This document shows positions 1 to 9,103 of a DNA stretch of 64,000 nucleotides, in pieces (position 1 is the stretch's first letter; every line of letters begins with the position of its first letter). The translations under genes were made by a program, and so were the position numbers. Source of the DNA: UBA2705 sp963977125 (GTDB lineage Bacteria; Pseudomonadota; Alphaproteobacteria; Micavibrionales; Micavibrionaceae); assembly GCA_963977125.1 (NCBI GenBank), contig CAXBNJ010000003.1:124001-188000 (forward strand). Reading direction: 5' to 3'. The notes under the pieces were generated by a model, which did no database searches, had not been told where the DNA came from, and worked only from the letters and a program-made list of their open reading frames with translations.

Positions 1-17
1 TAAGCGAAAGATTTAAA

Positions 18-431
18 ATGTCCAATTGGCAAAAAAATACAGCCAAGCTAGGGCGCTTAAAGAAACGACAAGAATTTAAAGACACCCAGCTTCGTGGTAA
101 AAGCTGGGTGTCTTCTTGCGTGATCGTGCAGTTTTATCCCAAGCTTGATGCGCAGCTGGGCTGTCGCGTTGGCTATACCGTCAGCAAAAAAGTCAGTAAA
201 TTGGCTGTTGAGCGCAATCGTATCAAACGCCGCTTACGGGCCGCTGTTGATGATATTTTTCCTGAATCAGCTAAAGATAATACTGATTATGTGCTTATTG
301 GCCGTGATAAAGCGCTGCTGGCTGATTATGATGCGATTAAAAAAGATCTGAAATGGTGCTTAAAGCGCCTGCATCATAATGAAGCGCTAGAAAAGAAAAC
401 AGTGGCAACGCGCTGTGAAAAGGGCGCATAA
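18..431 (+). CDS. rnpA: Ribonuclease P protein component
   Basis: Protein subunit of RNase P, which binds the catalytic RNA and helps cleave 5' leaders from pre-tRNAs. The 137-residue protein carries the family's basic signature RNRIKRRLR at residues 66-74, preceded by the usual central beta-sheet region (VGYTVSKKVSK). Length is slightly above the usual 110-125, with a longer tail. It abuts yidD directly: its TAA is followed at once by the yidD GTG. The bases before it may be the end of rpmH, the usual upstream neighbour, but too little is present to prove this. The upstream Shine-Dalgarno sequence is weak. Identification is firm. Confidence 0.95.
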   Translation: MSNWQKNTAKLGRLKKRQEFKDTQLRGKSWVSSCVIVQFYPKLDAQLGCRVGYTVSKKVSKLAVERNRIKRRLRAAVDDIFPESAKDNTDYVLIGRDKALLADYDAIKKDLKWCLKRLHHNEALEKKTVATRCEKGA

Positions 432-770
432 GTGATGGCTGTGCTTTATTGGTTTCGCCGAATACTGTGCCGTTTTATTGATGTATATCAATATATTTTG
501 TCGCCGATTATCGGTCGTCAATGTCGATTTCACCCCACATGTTCGGAATATATGCGCGGTGCGATTATGAAGCACGGTATTTTAAAGGGCGTTTTCCTAG
601 GCTCGCGGCGAATAAGTTGCTGTCAGCCTTATTATAAAGGTACTTATCAAGATTTAGTGCCAGAAACGTTTGAATGGAAACAATTATTTCGCTATAAACA
701 AGCCAAGACGACGAACAAGCAGATGAACGACCCGACGACAGCTCGTGCAGAAGAGCTTGAAGAAAAGTAG
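432..770 (+). CDS. yidD: Membrane protein insertion efficiency factor YidD
   Basis: Small membrane-associated protein (112 aa) that assists YidC-dependent insertion of inner-membrane proteins. The diagnostic Cys motif CRFHPTCSEY is at residues 31-40, and a second Cys motif (CCQPYYKG) lies at about 63-70, followed by DLVP. The N-terminal 25 residues form the expected amphipathic helix. The GTG start falls immediately after the rnpA stop, with a second in-frame ATG one codon later. The C-terminal 30 residues are hydrophilic and variable, as in other family members. It sits in the classic rnpA-yidD-yidC order, consistent with co-transcription. Confidence 0.93.
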   Translation: MMAVLYWFRRILCRFIDVYQYILSPIIGRQCRFHPTCSEYMRGAIMKHGILKGVFLGSRRISCCQPYYKGTYQDLVPETFEWKQLFRYKQAKTTNKQMNDPTTARAEELEEK

Positions 771-845
771 AAGTTAAGAAGATGTGCGCCGATAAGCACG
801 TCAAAGACCAAGAAATCTTAAGTTGAAGAGTAAAAGGATATTCTA

Positions 846-2873
846 ATGAACGGACATGGCCCGAATCAGCAAAACCCAGAAGAGATGCGCAACCTGATAA
901 TATTTGTCGTGTTATCTCTCGCTATGTGGCTTTGTTACGATCATTTTGTTTTAAAACCTAAAGCAGAAGCCATACGTGCGGTGCAAGTCCAGCAAGCTAA
1001 AATGAACGTCGCGCAAGGCTTTGGCGGCACGACTAATTTTGTCCCGAAAAAACAAGTAGAGCGCGGCGAAATCATCGCTAGCGAACAAGTGGCTCGAATC
1101 ACAATCGAAAATGGCGAGCTTTCAGGTTCACTTTCGACTAAAGGCAACCGTATTGATGATCTGTTATTGAAAAACTATTTCAAAACGCTTGATAATGTTG
1201 AAAATGTTGAACTTTTCTCTCCGGCTAACAGCTTTTACCCGCATTACGGCGAATTTGGCTGGATAGCGGTTGATTCGGATATTGTCGCACCAACCAAAAA
1301 TACGCAATGGCAGGTTCTTGGATCAAATACAGTTTTGAGCCCTGATAGCCCCGTGTCTTTGCAGTGGAAAAATGGTCAAGGGGTGACCTTTATTAAAGAA
1401 TATAGCATTGATGATAAATTCCTTATCTCTGTGGAGCAGCGCATTGAAAATAATACGGGTAAAGAACTCCAATTCTATCCATATTCATTGATTAGCCGTC
1501 ATGGTCAGCCTGACCACTTAAATGAACCTAAGGGTAATATTTATGAGGGCCCTATTGGTTATATTAACAATGACCTTAAAGAAGAGAGCTATAAAAAGCT
1601 GGCTAAAAAAGGCGGACAAGCGTTCTCTGCCTCGCAAGGCTGGATTGGTATTGCACAGAAATATTGGTTGGTGGCTATGTTGCCTGACCCAGAGAGTTTG
1701 CAAGAGTTCCGTTTCACATCAAAAGGCGGTGCGCTTGATTTAAACAAGGCTGTTACGCAAGTTGACGTGCGCGGCGATGCAATAACTGTGTCGAGCGGTC
1801 AAAATGCGAGCCATAAAATGAACATGTTTGTTGGCGCTAAAGTCTTAAAAGACCTTGAAGCGTATTCAGATGATCTTGGCGTTAAGCATTTCGACCTCGC
1901 AGTTGATTTTGGTATGCTCTACTTCATTACTAAGCCACTTTATTGGTTGATGAACTTATTCCATGGCTGGGTTGGTAATATGGGCGTTGCGATTATTATG
2001 ATCACAATTGTTGTGCGTGTATTGGTTTTCCCTTTGGCGAACGCCTCTTACCGCTCTTTCGCAGGGCTCAGAAAAATCGCGCCTAAAATGGCCGAGATTC
2101 GTGAGAAACACGGTGAAGATAAAGCGCAGCTCCAAAAAGAACTGGTTAAGCTTTATGAGAAAGAGCGCGTGAATCCAATGGCAGGTTGTTTGCCGATTTT
2201 GATTCAAATGCCGATTTTCTTGGCTATTTTCCGCGTGATTAGCATGGCGATTGAAACGCGCCACGCCCCATTTGTTGGGTGGATTGAAGATCTGTCCGTA
2301 CGTGACCCGACCTCAATCATTAATCTATTTGGTATTTTGCCTTATGACGTGCCTGGATTTATTCCAAACATGTTGAATGTTGGCTTATGGTCAATGGCGA
2401 TGCTGGGCTTTATGGTGTTGCAGCAGCGTCTTTCACCGCCGCCACAAGACCCAACGCAAAAAATGATGTTCACATTTATGCCCATCGTCTTCACGTTGAT
2501 TTTGGCGGGTTTCCCATCTGGTTTGGTTATTTACTTCACCTTCTCAAACGGTTTGGGTGTATTACAGCAATATGTGATTATGCGTATGATGGGTGTCGAA
2601 GTGCATTTATTTAAGCGTACAAAAGCTGAAATAGACATGGAAGAAGCTATCGAAACAGGGCCTAAAATTCATCCGGAATTAAAAGTTATCGAACATGACA
2701 TTGAAGAAGCGCTCTTCGGTGAATCGGATGATAGCGATGATGATAATGGTACGGCTGATAGCGAAGCGGTCAAAAAACCTGCTAAAAAAGCAGCAAAAAA
2801 GACCACAAGCAAATCAACGAAAAAGCCTACGAAAAAAAGCCCTAAAGGCGATAAGCCGAAGAAAAAGGATTAA
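846..2873 (+). CDS. yidC: Membrane protein insertase YidC (Oxa1 family)
   Basis: Inner-membrane insertase of 675 aa. TM1 is at about residues 16-36, followed by the large periplasmic beta-super-sandwich (about 60-330) of Gram-negative YidC. The Oxa1-type core with five C-terminal membrane segments follows, including the groove arginine in VRVLVFPL. RBS AAAGGA lies just upstream of the ATG. The last 60 residues are unusual: an acidic patch (SDDSDDDN) is followed by a strongly lysine-rich tail with repeated KKP/KKA/KKS units, which resembles the basic ribosome-binding tails of mitochondrial Oxa1 and some bacterial YidC2 proteins. The engB gene starts 8 bases after the stop. Confidence 0.96.
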   Translation: MNGHGPNQQNPEEMRNLIIFVVLSLAMWLCYDHFVLKPKAEAIRAVQVQQAKMNVAQGFGGTTNFVPKKQVERGEIIASEQVARITIENGELSGSLSTKGNRIDDLLLKNYFKTLDNVENVELFSPANSFYPHYGEFGWIAVDSDIVAPTKNTQWQVLGSNTVLSPDSPVSLQWKNGQGVTFIKEYSIDDKFLISVEQRIENNTGKELQFYPYSLISRHGQPDHLNEPKGNIYEGPIGYINNDLKEESYKKLAKKGGQAFSASQGWIGIAQKYWLVAMLPDPESLQEFRFTSKGGALDLNKAVTQVDVRGDAITVSSGQNASHKMNMFVGAKVLKDLEAYSDDLGVKHFDLAVDFGMLYFITKPLYWLMNLFHGWVGNMGVAIIMITIVVRVLVFPLANASYRSFAGLRKIAPKMAEIREKHGEDKAQLQKELVKLYEKERVNPMAGCLPILIQMPIFLAIFRVISMAIETRHAPFVGWIEDLSVRDPTSIINLFGILPYDVPGFIPNMLNVGLWSMAMLGFMVLQQRLSPPPQDPTQKMMFTFMPIVFTLILAGFPSGLVIYFTFSNGLGVLQQYVIMRMMGVEVHLFKRTKAEIDMEEAIETGPKIHPELKVIEHDIEEALFGESDDSDDDNGTADSEAVKKPAKKAAKKTTSKSTKKPTKKSPKGDKPKKKD

Positions 2874-2881
2874 TCCCGCTT

Positions 2882-3526
2882 ATGGATGATACAGAAGAAG
2901 ACTACACAGCAGAGCAAATTGAAAGCGGTCGCTTATTATTTGCCGGTAGCTGTGACTTTATAGCGGGCGTTCCTGATCTGAGCATTATGATCCCTGAGGG
3001 GCATACAGAGATCGCCTTTGCTGGGCGCTCTAATGTGGGTAAATCCTCATTGATTAATGCACTGACAGGTCGTAAGGCTTTAGCGCGGACATCGCATACA
3101 CCAGGACGCACGCAGCAGCTTAATTTCTTTGAGATTAACAAGCGTTTTAACTTGGTTGATATGCCGGGCTATGGTTACGCCAAAGTCTCCAAAACACAGA
3201 AAGCAGAGTGGAAAGTTCTGATTCGGGCTTACCTTCGTGGTCGCGCAAGCTTGCGTGCGTGTTTCGTTTTGATTGATTCGCGCCACGGCATTAAAGACGT
3301 TGATAATGATGTTATGGAGCTTCTTGATGAAGCGGCTGTCATGTATCGCGTTGTCCTGACCAAAACAGATAAAGCCAAAAAATCTGAATTACCGGGCGTA
3401 ATTGAAAAAACCGAAGCGGCGTTGCGTAAGCGCTCAGCGGCTTATCCAACAGTGTTCCTAACCAGCGCTCATGAAAAAGATAATATTGATGAGCTGCGCG
3501 TTATTGTTGATCAATTGACGTTGTAA
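2882..3526 (+). CDS. engB: Ribosome biogenesis GTP-binding protein EngB (YsxC/YihA)
   Basis: P-loop GTPase of the TrmE-Era-EngA-EngB family, needed for assembly of the large ribosomal subunit. The 214-residue protein shows G1 GRSNVGKS at 48-55, the G2 region around TSHTPGRT, G3 DMPGYGYA at 93-100, G4 TKTDK and a C-terminal SA-type G5. It follows yidC by 8 nt, an order seen across alphaproteobacteria. The argB that often comes next in that clade is absent here; the following gene is a metal transporter. Confidence 0.95.
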   Translation: MDDTEEDYTAEQIESGRLLFAGSCDFIAGVPDLSIMIPEGHTEIAFAGRSNVGKSSLINALTGRKALARTSHTPGRTQQLNFFEINKRFNLVDMPGYGYAKVSKTQKAEWKVLIRAYLRGRASLRACFVLIDSRHGIKDVDNDVMELLDEAAVMYRVVLTKTDKAKKSELPGVIEKTEAALRKRSAAYPTVFLTSAHEKDNIDELRVIVDQLTL

Positions 3527-3665
3527 TCTGCATGGGCGGTCGTGCTTTTATAGGCGCGGCTCTACTCAGGGCGTTAATAAAGCAGACGGCCTATAGATTT
3601 TATTCTCTGATTTGTTACACTATGGGCTGCTGAAGACGAGGCGCCTTATGGGAGAGGTTGTATCT

Positions 3666-4610
3666 ATGAATAATGTAGATTTTAACGATAGCTATAATGA
3701 ACATATAAAAAACCAGAGATTAGCGCTAAATGGCGGCTTTGCGGCAATTTTTGCAGCAGGGTCTATGGTTATTATTAAGGCTGTTGCTTATTTTATGAGC
3801 GGCTCGAATAGTATCCTAGCCTCGTTAATTGATTCTGTTACAGATACCGCTATCTCAGTCCTGACGGTTTTTTCCATACGTTATTCCATGAAACCGGCCG
3901 ATGAAGATCATCGCCATGGCCACGGTAAAATTGAGGGCGTTTCTGCCTTATTTCAGGGCGCGATGCTAGCGGGCGGAGCGCTATTTTTGTGCCTAGAGGC
4001 CGTAAAGAATATCGTCAAACCTGAAGAAATAAGCCATCATGGCGTATCCGCGATTATGATCGCAATTTGTATTGCTCTGACCTTTGCCTTGGTTGGCTAT
4101 CAAAATTACGTTGTTAAAAAATCCAAATCTTTAGCTATCGAAGCCGATAAAGCCCATTACAAAGGTGATTTGTATATGAATGCTGGCGTGCTGGGCATTG
4201 TGCTGATTGATTTCTTTGGCGGACCTCATTGGCTTGACCCTGTATTTGCACTGGTCGTTGCCGCTATATTGACACATTCATCCATTGATGTTGCCAAAAA
4301 GGCGATGGATATGTTGATGGATAGAGAACTGCCTGAGGATGAGCGTGCAGAAATCATGGCTATTATACAGGCCCATAGTGAGGTTTTAGATACACATGAT
4401 TTGCGTACGAATAAATCAGGCATGAATATCTTTATATCCTTTGATATTGAACTTGAGCCTTTATTATCTCTCAAGCAAGCCCATGATATTGCGCGCAGTG
4501 TTGAGCTTGAATTATTGGATCGTTTTATTAATGCGGAAATCATGATCCATATGGATCCCGCAGGATCAGAGGCCGATACGCGTCATAAAGTTGCGGGCGT
4601 CCATCATTAA
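3666..4610 (+). CDS. Cation diffusion facilitator (FieF-like metal efflux transporter)
   Basis: Proton-coupled divalent metal exporter of the CDF family (Zn, Fe, Mn or Cd), 314 aa. Six membrane segments fill residues 20-210. The family metal-site pairs are visible: DSVTD in TM2 and HYKGD in TM5. A His-rich HRHGHGK loop follows TM2-3, and a C-terminal cytoplasmic domain (about 215-300) with paired acidic and His residues completes the fold. I place the start at the ATG at 3666 because GGGAGAGG lies about 9 nt upstream; a TTG at 3612 would extend it by 18 residues without a good RBS. Substrate cannot be told from sequence. Confidence 0.88.
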   Translation: MNNVDFNDSYNEHIKNQRLALNGGFAAIFAAGSMVIIKAVAYFMSGSNSILASLIDSVTDTAISVLTVFSIRYSMKPADEDHRHGHGKIEGVSALFQGAMLAGGALFLCLEAVKNIVKPEEISHHGVSAIMIAICIALTFALVGYQNYVVKKSKSLAIEADKAHYKGDLYMNAGVLGIVLIDFFGGPHWLDPVFALVVAAILTHSSIDVAKKAMDMLMDRELPEDERAEIMAIIQAHSEVLDTHDLRTNKSGMNIFISFDIELEPLLSLKQAHDIARSVELELLDRFINAEIMIHMDPAGSEADTRHKVAGVHH

Positions 4611-4639
4611 TATGAACCTTGTAAGAATGAGTTGGAATA

Positions 4640-5665
4640 ATGAGCGTAGTTGAGACAGTTAAAACTCTTATTGTCTGTGATATTGGCGGCAGTAATGCGC
4701 GCTTTGGCTTGCGCAGTACGGATAAAAACACACAAGAAGCAAAAATAACGAATATTATAAAATATTACCGTGATGATTTTTCTTCGTTTAATGAAGTTCT
4801 TGAGCGCTATCATTACGATGTATCTAAAAAGTTTGATGTCAAAGATTGGCCAATTTCAGTGGCGATTGCGGGCAGTCGAATTAATTCAGAATCATGGGGG
4901 TTTGCACAAGATCAATGGGCCTTTGCTCGTGATAAGCGTATAGTCTCAGTGATCTCTGATTTAAATGGCTTTGCTTTGGGTACAGCCACGCAAGCCACGC
5001 ATATAACTTTGCGCGACACGAAGCCGAAAAGAGATAAAGGCTTTCAAGAAACTATTATTGCTGTGGGTACAGGACTTGGACTGTCTTATTTGCGCGATGG
5101 CCTCGCACAGGAGACCCATGGCGGTCATATGCGCGCCTTTGGTGTTACGACTGAGCAAAACACTATCATCGGCATCATTGAGCGTTTATCAGACCGTAGC
5201 CACATGAGTGTCTATGAAGATTTAGCGAGTGGATCAGGCCTCGTGCGTCTATATCAGGCTGTATGTCTTTATAATGGCCATCCCGTTTTATTCGTTACGC
5301 CCGAAGATATTATCGAGAAAGCAGAGCCGCGCATTTTAGAACAAAGCTTGAGGCTGTTTCATGAGTTTTTAGGTTTGTTTGCGCATATGGCTTTGGTGTA
5401 TGGCCATGGGTTTAAAGGGCTTTATTTGGGCGGCGGTGTTTTGGATGTTTTGGTGGCGCATGGATTGTTTGATCAAGATGTCTTTACACGGTTCTTAAAT
5501 CAAGAAGCGCAAGAAAGCGTAGCGTATAATTTAGAAAACTGCCCCATTTACCTGATAACCGAACCGTATATAGCCCTTTATGGCGCGGCGGCGGCGGGCG
5601 ATAAAGCCTTGGCTTTGATTGATGCCAAGCGCGCAAAGACTGAGAAGAGTGAGAAAACGCTATGA
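4640..5665 (+). CDS. glk: Glucokinase (proteobacterial Glk family)
   Basis: ATP-dependent phosphorylation of glucose to glucose-6-phosphate in the cytoplasm. The protein (341 aa) belongs to the Glk rather than the ROK group. The phosphate-1 motif CDIGGSNARFGLR is at about 14-26, the GTGLGLSYL motif and a Glu-containing EETHGGHM-like region lie mid-protein, and a C-terminal glycine-rich adenosine motif (LGGGV) is present. Its stop overlaps the start of the next gene (ATGA), so the two are translationally coupled. The central insert around residues 120-145 is rich in Lys/Arg. Confidence 0.85.
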   Translation: MSVVETVKTLIVCDIGGSNARFGLRSTDKNTQEAKITNIIKYYRDDFSSFNEVLERYHYDVSKKFDVKDWPISVAIAGSRINSESWGFAQDQWAFARDKRIVSVISDLNGFALGTATQATHITLRDTKPKRDKGFQETIIAVGTGLGLSYLRDGLAQETHGGHMRAFGVTTEQNTIIGIIERLSDRSHMSVYEDLASGSGLVRLYQAVCLYNGHPVLFVTPEDIIEKAEPRILEQSLRLFHEFLGLFAHMALVYGHGFKGLYLGGGVLDVLVAHGLFDQDVFTRFLNQEAQESVAYNLENCPIYLITEPYIALYGAAAAGDKALALIDAKRAKTEKSEKTL

Positions 5666-6453
5666 GCGCCGCTTATCTGACCATTGATGATAGCCCCAGC
5701 ATTCATACTCTGTCTTTATGTGATTTTTTAAGCAAACAGCATGCGCCTGCGTTGTTTTATTGCCGTGGTGATAATATTGAAGCGCATCCAGATGTTCTGC
5801 CAGAAGTCATTCAGCGCGGTTTCGTGATCGGTAATCATGGCTATGCCCATAAACGGGCTATTCATATGTCCTTTGAAGAGATCACAGCCGATATTCTTAA
5901 ATGTGAGGCGTTGATTGATGATGCCTATGCGCGCGCGGGTATAGAGCGCCCAGGCAAGTATTTTCGTTTTCCGTATCTTGATCGCGGTTGTGGTGGCTGG
6001 ATTGTTGATTTTCAGGATATGGATGAAGAAACGCGAGACATCGTGCAAAACTTATTCGCCGAAGGCCTTTATTTGGACGGCGCTGTGCCAACAAAAGAGT
6101 TGCGCGCAAAAAAAGAACAGTTACAAAAATGGCTCAAGGATCAAGGGTTCTCAGTGCCGTTTTCAGATGTGAATTTTCCATGGTATCAGCATCCACAAAT
6201 GCGTGATGCGCGTGATGCTCTTTATACATTTTCGACGGCGGATTGGATGATGACCGCGCGTCATCAAGCGCTGGATCATCCCTTCAAGACGATGGATGAC
6301 CTCAAACGTAAAATTGATAATGACCCTTATTTATGGGATGAGCGCAGCCATAATATTGTATTAATACATGACCAAGTCGAATTAAAAGATGTATTTATGC
6401 CCCTTGTCCGCTATATGACAAGGCAAGGTATAAAGTTTTTACCAATAGCCTGA
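5662..6453 (+). CDS. Polysaccharide deacetylase (NodB-like, CE4) family protein
   Basis: Carbohydrate esterase 4-type protein of 263 aa, expected to remove N-acetyl groups from a polysaccharide. Visible NodB motifs: YLTIDDSPS near the N-terminus (the usual TFDDGP with Ser for Gly), NHGYAHKR (the metal-binding H-x3-H motif), FRFPY (motif 3) and a C-terminal VLIHD. There is no signal peptide, which is unusual for a peptidoglycan or exopolysaccharide deacetylase and suggests a cytoplasmic or non-classical substrate. It overlaps the glucokinase gene by 4 nt. The middle of the protein (about 115-200) is longer than in minimal NodB domains. Confidence 0.78.
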   Translation: MSAAYLTIDDSPSIHTLSLCDFLSKQHAPALFYCRGDNIEAHPDVLPEVIQRGFVIGNHGYAHKRAIHMSFEEITADILKCEALIDDAYARAGIERPGKYFRFPYLDRGCGGWIVDFQDMDEETRDIVQNLFAEGLYLDGAVPTKELRAKKEQLQKWLKDQGFSVPFSDVNFPWYQHPQMRDARDALYTFSTADWMMTARHQALDHPFKTMDDLKRKIDNDPYLWDERSHNIVLIHDQVELKDVFMPLVRYMTRQGIKFLPIA

Positions 6454-6484
6454 AATTTATGAACCGTAAAATATTAAGGAGCCG

Positions 6485-7303
6485 ATGAAGATGGATAAGA
6501 TGCTTGTATATGTGATTGCAGATTATGGTGATTTACACGATTTAGCCTTCGCAGAAGTGACCCAGAAATTATATTCAGAGATGAAAGGTGTACCGGCGAA
6601 TATCGCGACATTCTCAGTGCCGGCTTTTGATACATATGCGACAGGTTTTGCATTGGCACAGACGGCGCTAAATTCTGAATTAGGCCCCAATCACAAATTC
6701 TTCGTAAATACAGCACCACGCAAAGACGATCTTATGCCACGCGTATCAAACTCAGGTGAAGGCTTTGTCTATGTACGCTTAACCAATGGCGTTGAAATCT
6801 GCGCTGTGAATAGTGGGTATTCTTTGGCCTTTGTTAAAGAGTCAGCCGAAGAAATTCGCAAAATCAACTGTTCTGTCGATGGCTCTCAATTCCGCTCCCG
6901 TGATGTATTCCCTGCGGCTTTCGGCAAAATCGTTAATGGCGATTATTCCGAGCTTGGTGAAGACGTTATGGATCATGTACCTGACGCACCAACGGATACG
7001 CTATGTTACACCGATGGCTATGGCAATATGAAATGTGCTTTGGATATTGATGATATTATGACGCGTAAAGGCCAAGATATTATTGTTGAAGCTAATGGCC
7101 AGCAGCAAATTGTTCGTGTCGCAGATGGTATATTTGGCGTTGAAGATGGACAGTTTTGCTTGTCTGTGGGCTCATCGGGCTGGACATCTGCGAGCGGCGA
7201 GACAGTAAAATTTGCTGAGATCGTTAAGCGTGGTGGCAGCGCGGCATCTGTATTTGACCTACCAAATGGCGGTGCGCCGATCACATGGCGCGCTATTCAT
7301 TAA
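6485..7303 (+). CDS. SAM hydroxide adenosyltransferase-like (DUF62/chlorinase-fluorinase family) protein
   Basis: Probable member of the DUF62 family, which hydrolyses S-adenosylmethionine to adenosine and methionine and is related to fluorinase and SalL chlorinase. The 272-residue protein shows an N-terminal beta-strand with Asp (VIADYGDLHD), a central FFVNTAPR-type segment where the family has its substrate-binding Arg, the SRDVFPAAFG block equivalent to the family's GRDxFAPxAA, and a C-terminal beta-rich domain (about 170-260). Overall identity looks low, so this is a distant assignment by motif order. RBS AAGGAG lies just upstream of the ATG. It stands about 30 nt downstream of the deacetylase. 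Confidence 0.6.
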   Translation: MKMDKMLVYVIADYGDLHDLAFAEVTQKLYSEMKGVPANIATFSVPAFDTYATGFALAQTALNSELGPNHKFFVNTAPRKDDLMPRVSNSGEGFVYVRLTNGVEICAVNSGYSLAFVKESAEEIRKINCSVDGSQFRSRDVFPAAFGKIVNGDYSELGEDVMDHVPDAPTDTLCYTDGYGNMKCALDIDDIMTRKGQDIIVEANGQQQIVRVADGIFGVEDGQFCLSVGSSGWTSASGETVKFAEIVKRGGSAASVFDLPNGGAPITWRAIH

Positions 7304-7363
7304 TGCTAATATTATAAATATAGAGTATACTGCATAGAGCACACCACTAAAAGGACGCGCTCT

Positions 7364-8176
7364 ATGCAATTAAACAATAAAACTATATTCATCACAGGTG
7401 CAAGCCGAGGTATTGGACGCGCCATTGCACTGAAATGTGCCAAAGCAGGCGCTAATATTGTGATCGCGGCGAAAAGCGCCGAGCCGCACCCCACACTTAA
7501 AGGCACAATTCATAGTGTCGCCGAGGAAGTCGAAGCACTGGGCGGTAAGGCGCTAGCCTTAATGCTGGATGTCCGCGACGAGGGCGCGATAAACGATGCG
7601 GTGGCAATTGCGGCAAAACATTTTGGCGGCATAGATGCGCTGATTAATAACGCCAGCGCCATTAAACTCAAGCCAACAGAGAACATAGAAGCTAAAGATT
7701 TTGACTTAATGCAAAGCGTCAATACACGCGGCGTTTTTTTTGTGGCTAAAGCCTGTATGCCTTATTTAGCAAAAGCTCCAAACGCCCATATAATTACGTT
7801 GTCACCGCCTTTGAACTTAAGCCCAAAATGGCTTGGTGCAAGCCCCGCTTATATGCTGTCCAAATATGGCATGACGCTGCTGACATTGGGTTTTGCTGAG
7901 GAATATAAAGGCGATGCCATTCACTGTAATACATTATGGCCGCAGACTTTAATTGCCACGGATGCCATTAAAGTCAATTTCCCTGCTGTCTATGACTTTT
8001 CCATGAAGCCCGCCATCATGGCTGATGCTGTCTTTGAACTGCTCACCCAGAAAAACCCACCTACAGGGCAGAGCTTGATTGATCAAAATATTTTGAAAGA
8101 CGCCGGGCAAACAGATTTTACCGGATATCGTGTTGATCCGGATATTGAGCCGCAAATTGATATGTTCTTAGATTAA
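7364..8176 (+). CDS. Short-chain dehydrogenase/reductase, HSDL2-like
   Basis: NAD(P)-dependent oxidoreductase with a Rossmann fold, 270 aa. The cofactor motif TGASRGIGRA is at residues 11-20, NNAS near 100, and the catalytic YMLSK (Y-x3-K) follows a Ser-containing LSPPLNL strand. The pattern IVIAAKSAEPHPTLKGT after the first Rossmann unit is characteristic of the human HSDL2-type subgroup, which lacks the SCP2 domain in bacteria. The substrate is unknown but is probably a lipid or fatty-acyl compound. RBS AAAGGA is 12 nt before the ATG. It converges on prmA; a 10-bp tandem repeat straddles both stop codons. Confidence 0.85.
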   Translation: MQLNNKTIFITGASRGIGRAIALKCAKAGANIVIAAKSAEPHPTLKGTIHSVAEEVEALGGKALALMLDVRDEGAINDAVAIAAKHFGGIDALINNASAIKLKPTENIEAKDFDLMQSVNTRGVFFVAKACMPYLAKAPNAHIITLSPPLNLSPKWLGASPAYMLSKYGMTLLTLGFAEEYKGDAIHCNTLWPQTLIATDAIKVNFPAVYDFSMKPAIMADAVFELLTQKNPPTGQSLIDQNILKDAGQTDFTGYRVDPDIEPQIDMFLD

Positions 8177-8182
8177 GCTGGA

Positions 8183-9097
8183 TTAAGCTGGTTTCTTATA
8201 AAGAAGGCTCGTCCAGTCGCCAATTTCTAAGCGTTCAAGCAGCTCGAGGCCTAGCGCATCATGTACGGCAATAACGCTATCGGCTTGTGCATGTAACATG
8301 CCAGATAATATAAGATAGCCACCGGGCGCAAGGCAGGGGATCATGTCTGGTGCCATCGCTTTTAGGGGCAGTGCCAATATATTCGCAATCACCAAATCAA
8401 AGGGCTTATTTTGCGCGACTTTTGTTTGGACTTCGCCAGCTTTATAGCCGTCACCGACGGCGGCGGTAATATAATCCGTGACATGGTTAAGAGCTGCATG
8501 TTGGAGGGTTAGAATTTTTGCATCATCTTCAATATCGACGGCTAATGTCGGCACGGGCCATAATTTAACGGCCGCAACCGCCAATATACCAGAGCCACAG
8601 CCCATATCTAATATATGTGAGGGGGTGAAACCCTCTTTATGAATGTGCTGCATCAGTAACAAGCAGCCATGTGTTGTGCCATGTTCGCCTGAGCCAAAAG
8701 CAATGGACGCATCGATTTTTAGCGGTATAAGCCCTGCGGGGATTTCACCTTCATAATCGGCGCCATGAATAAAAAATTGATCTGCGCGAAAGGACTCGAA
8801 AGGCTGGTAGTTCGCCTCGAGCCAGTTTGTATCAGCGCTAAGCGGCGTGATTGTGAGGGCGCAAGCCTGTATAGTCGGGATATTCATCAAAGCCAAGGCG
8901 CTGTTTAACCCATCTAATATGGATTGGGCGCTCGGCGTACCTTCAATAACCCAAAATAACAGCCACGGACCGCTAAATGCATCCGTTTTGCGTTTGGCTG
9001 AGAAGGATAAGGTTTCAAAGGGGAGTATTTGCACAAAAGCTGCAAGCGATTCCTCGCTCACAGCTTCTGGTAAATTAATTTCTATCGTGCTGTTCAC
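8183..9097 (-). CDS. prmA: Ribosomal protein L11 methyltransferase
   Basis: SAM-dependent trimethylation of ribosomal protein L11. The 304-residue protein has an N-terminal substrate-recognition domain (about 1-110) and a class I methyltransferase domain. Visible motifs: the pre-motif FGSGEHGTTHGC, the SAM-binding LDMGCGSGILA, the acidic VDIEDDA, and NILALPL in the catalytic-loop position. The start is GTG. The FYDLN-type gene lies just upstream on the same strand, 6 nt away, so the two probably form an operon. Confidence 0.92.
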   Translation of the reverse strand: MNSTIEINLPEAVSEESLAAFVQILPFETLSFSAKRKTDAFSGPWLLFWVIEGTPSAQSILDGLNSALALMNIPTIQACALTITPLSADTNWLEANYQPFESFRADQFFIHGADYEGEIPAGLIPLKIDASIAFGSGEHGTTHGCLLLMQHIHKEGFTPSHILDMGCGSGILAVAAVKLWPVPTLAVDIEDDAKILTLQHAALNHVTDYITAAVGDGYKAGEVQTKVAQNKPFDLVIANILALPLKAMAPDMIPCLAPGGYLILSGMLHAQADSVIAVHDALGLELLERLEIGDWTSLLYKKPA

Positions 9098-9103
9098 GAA
9101 AGA

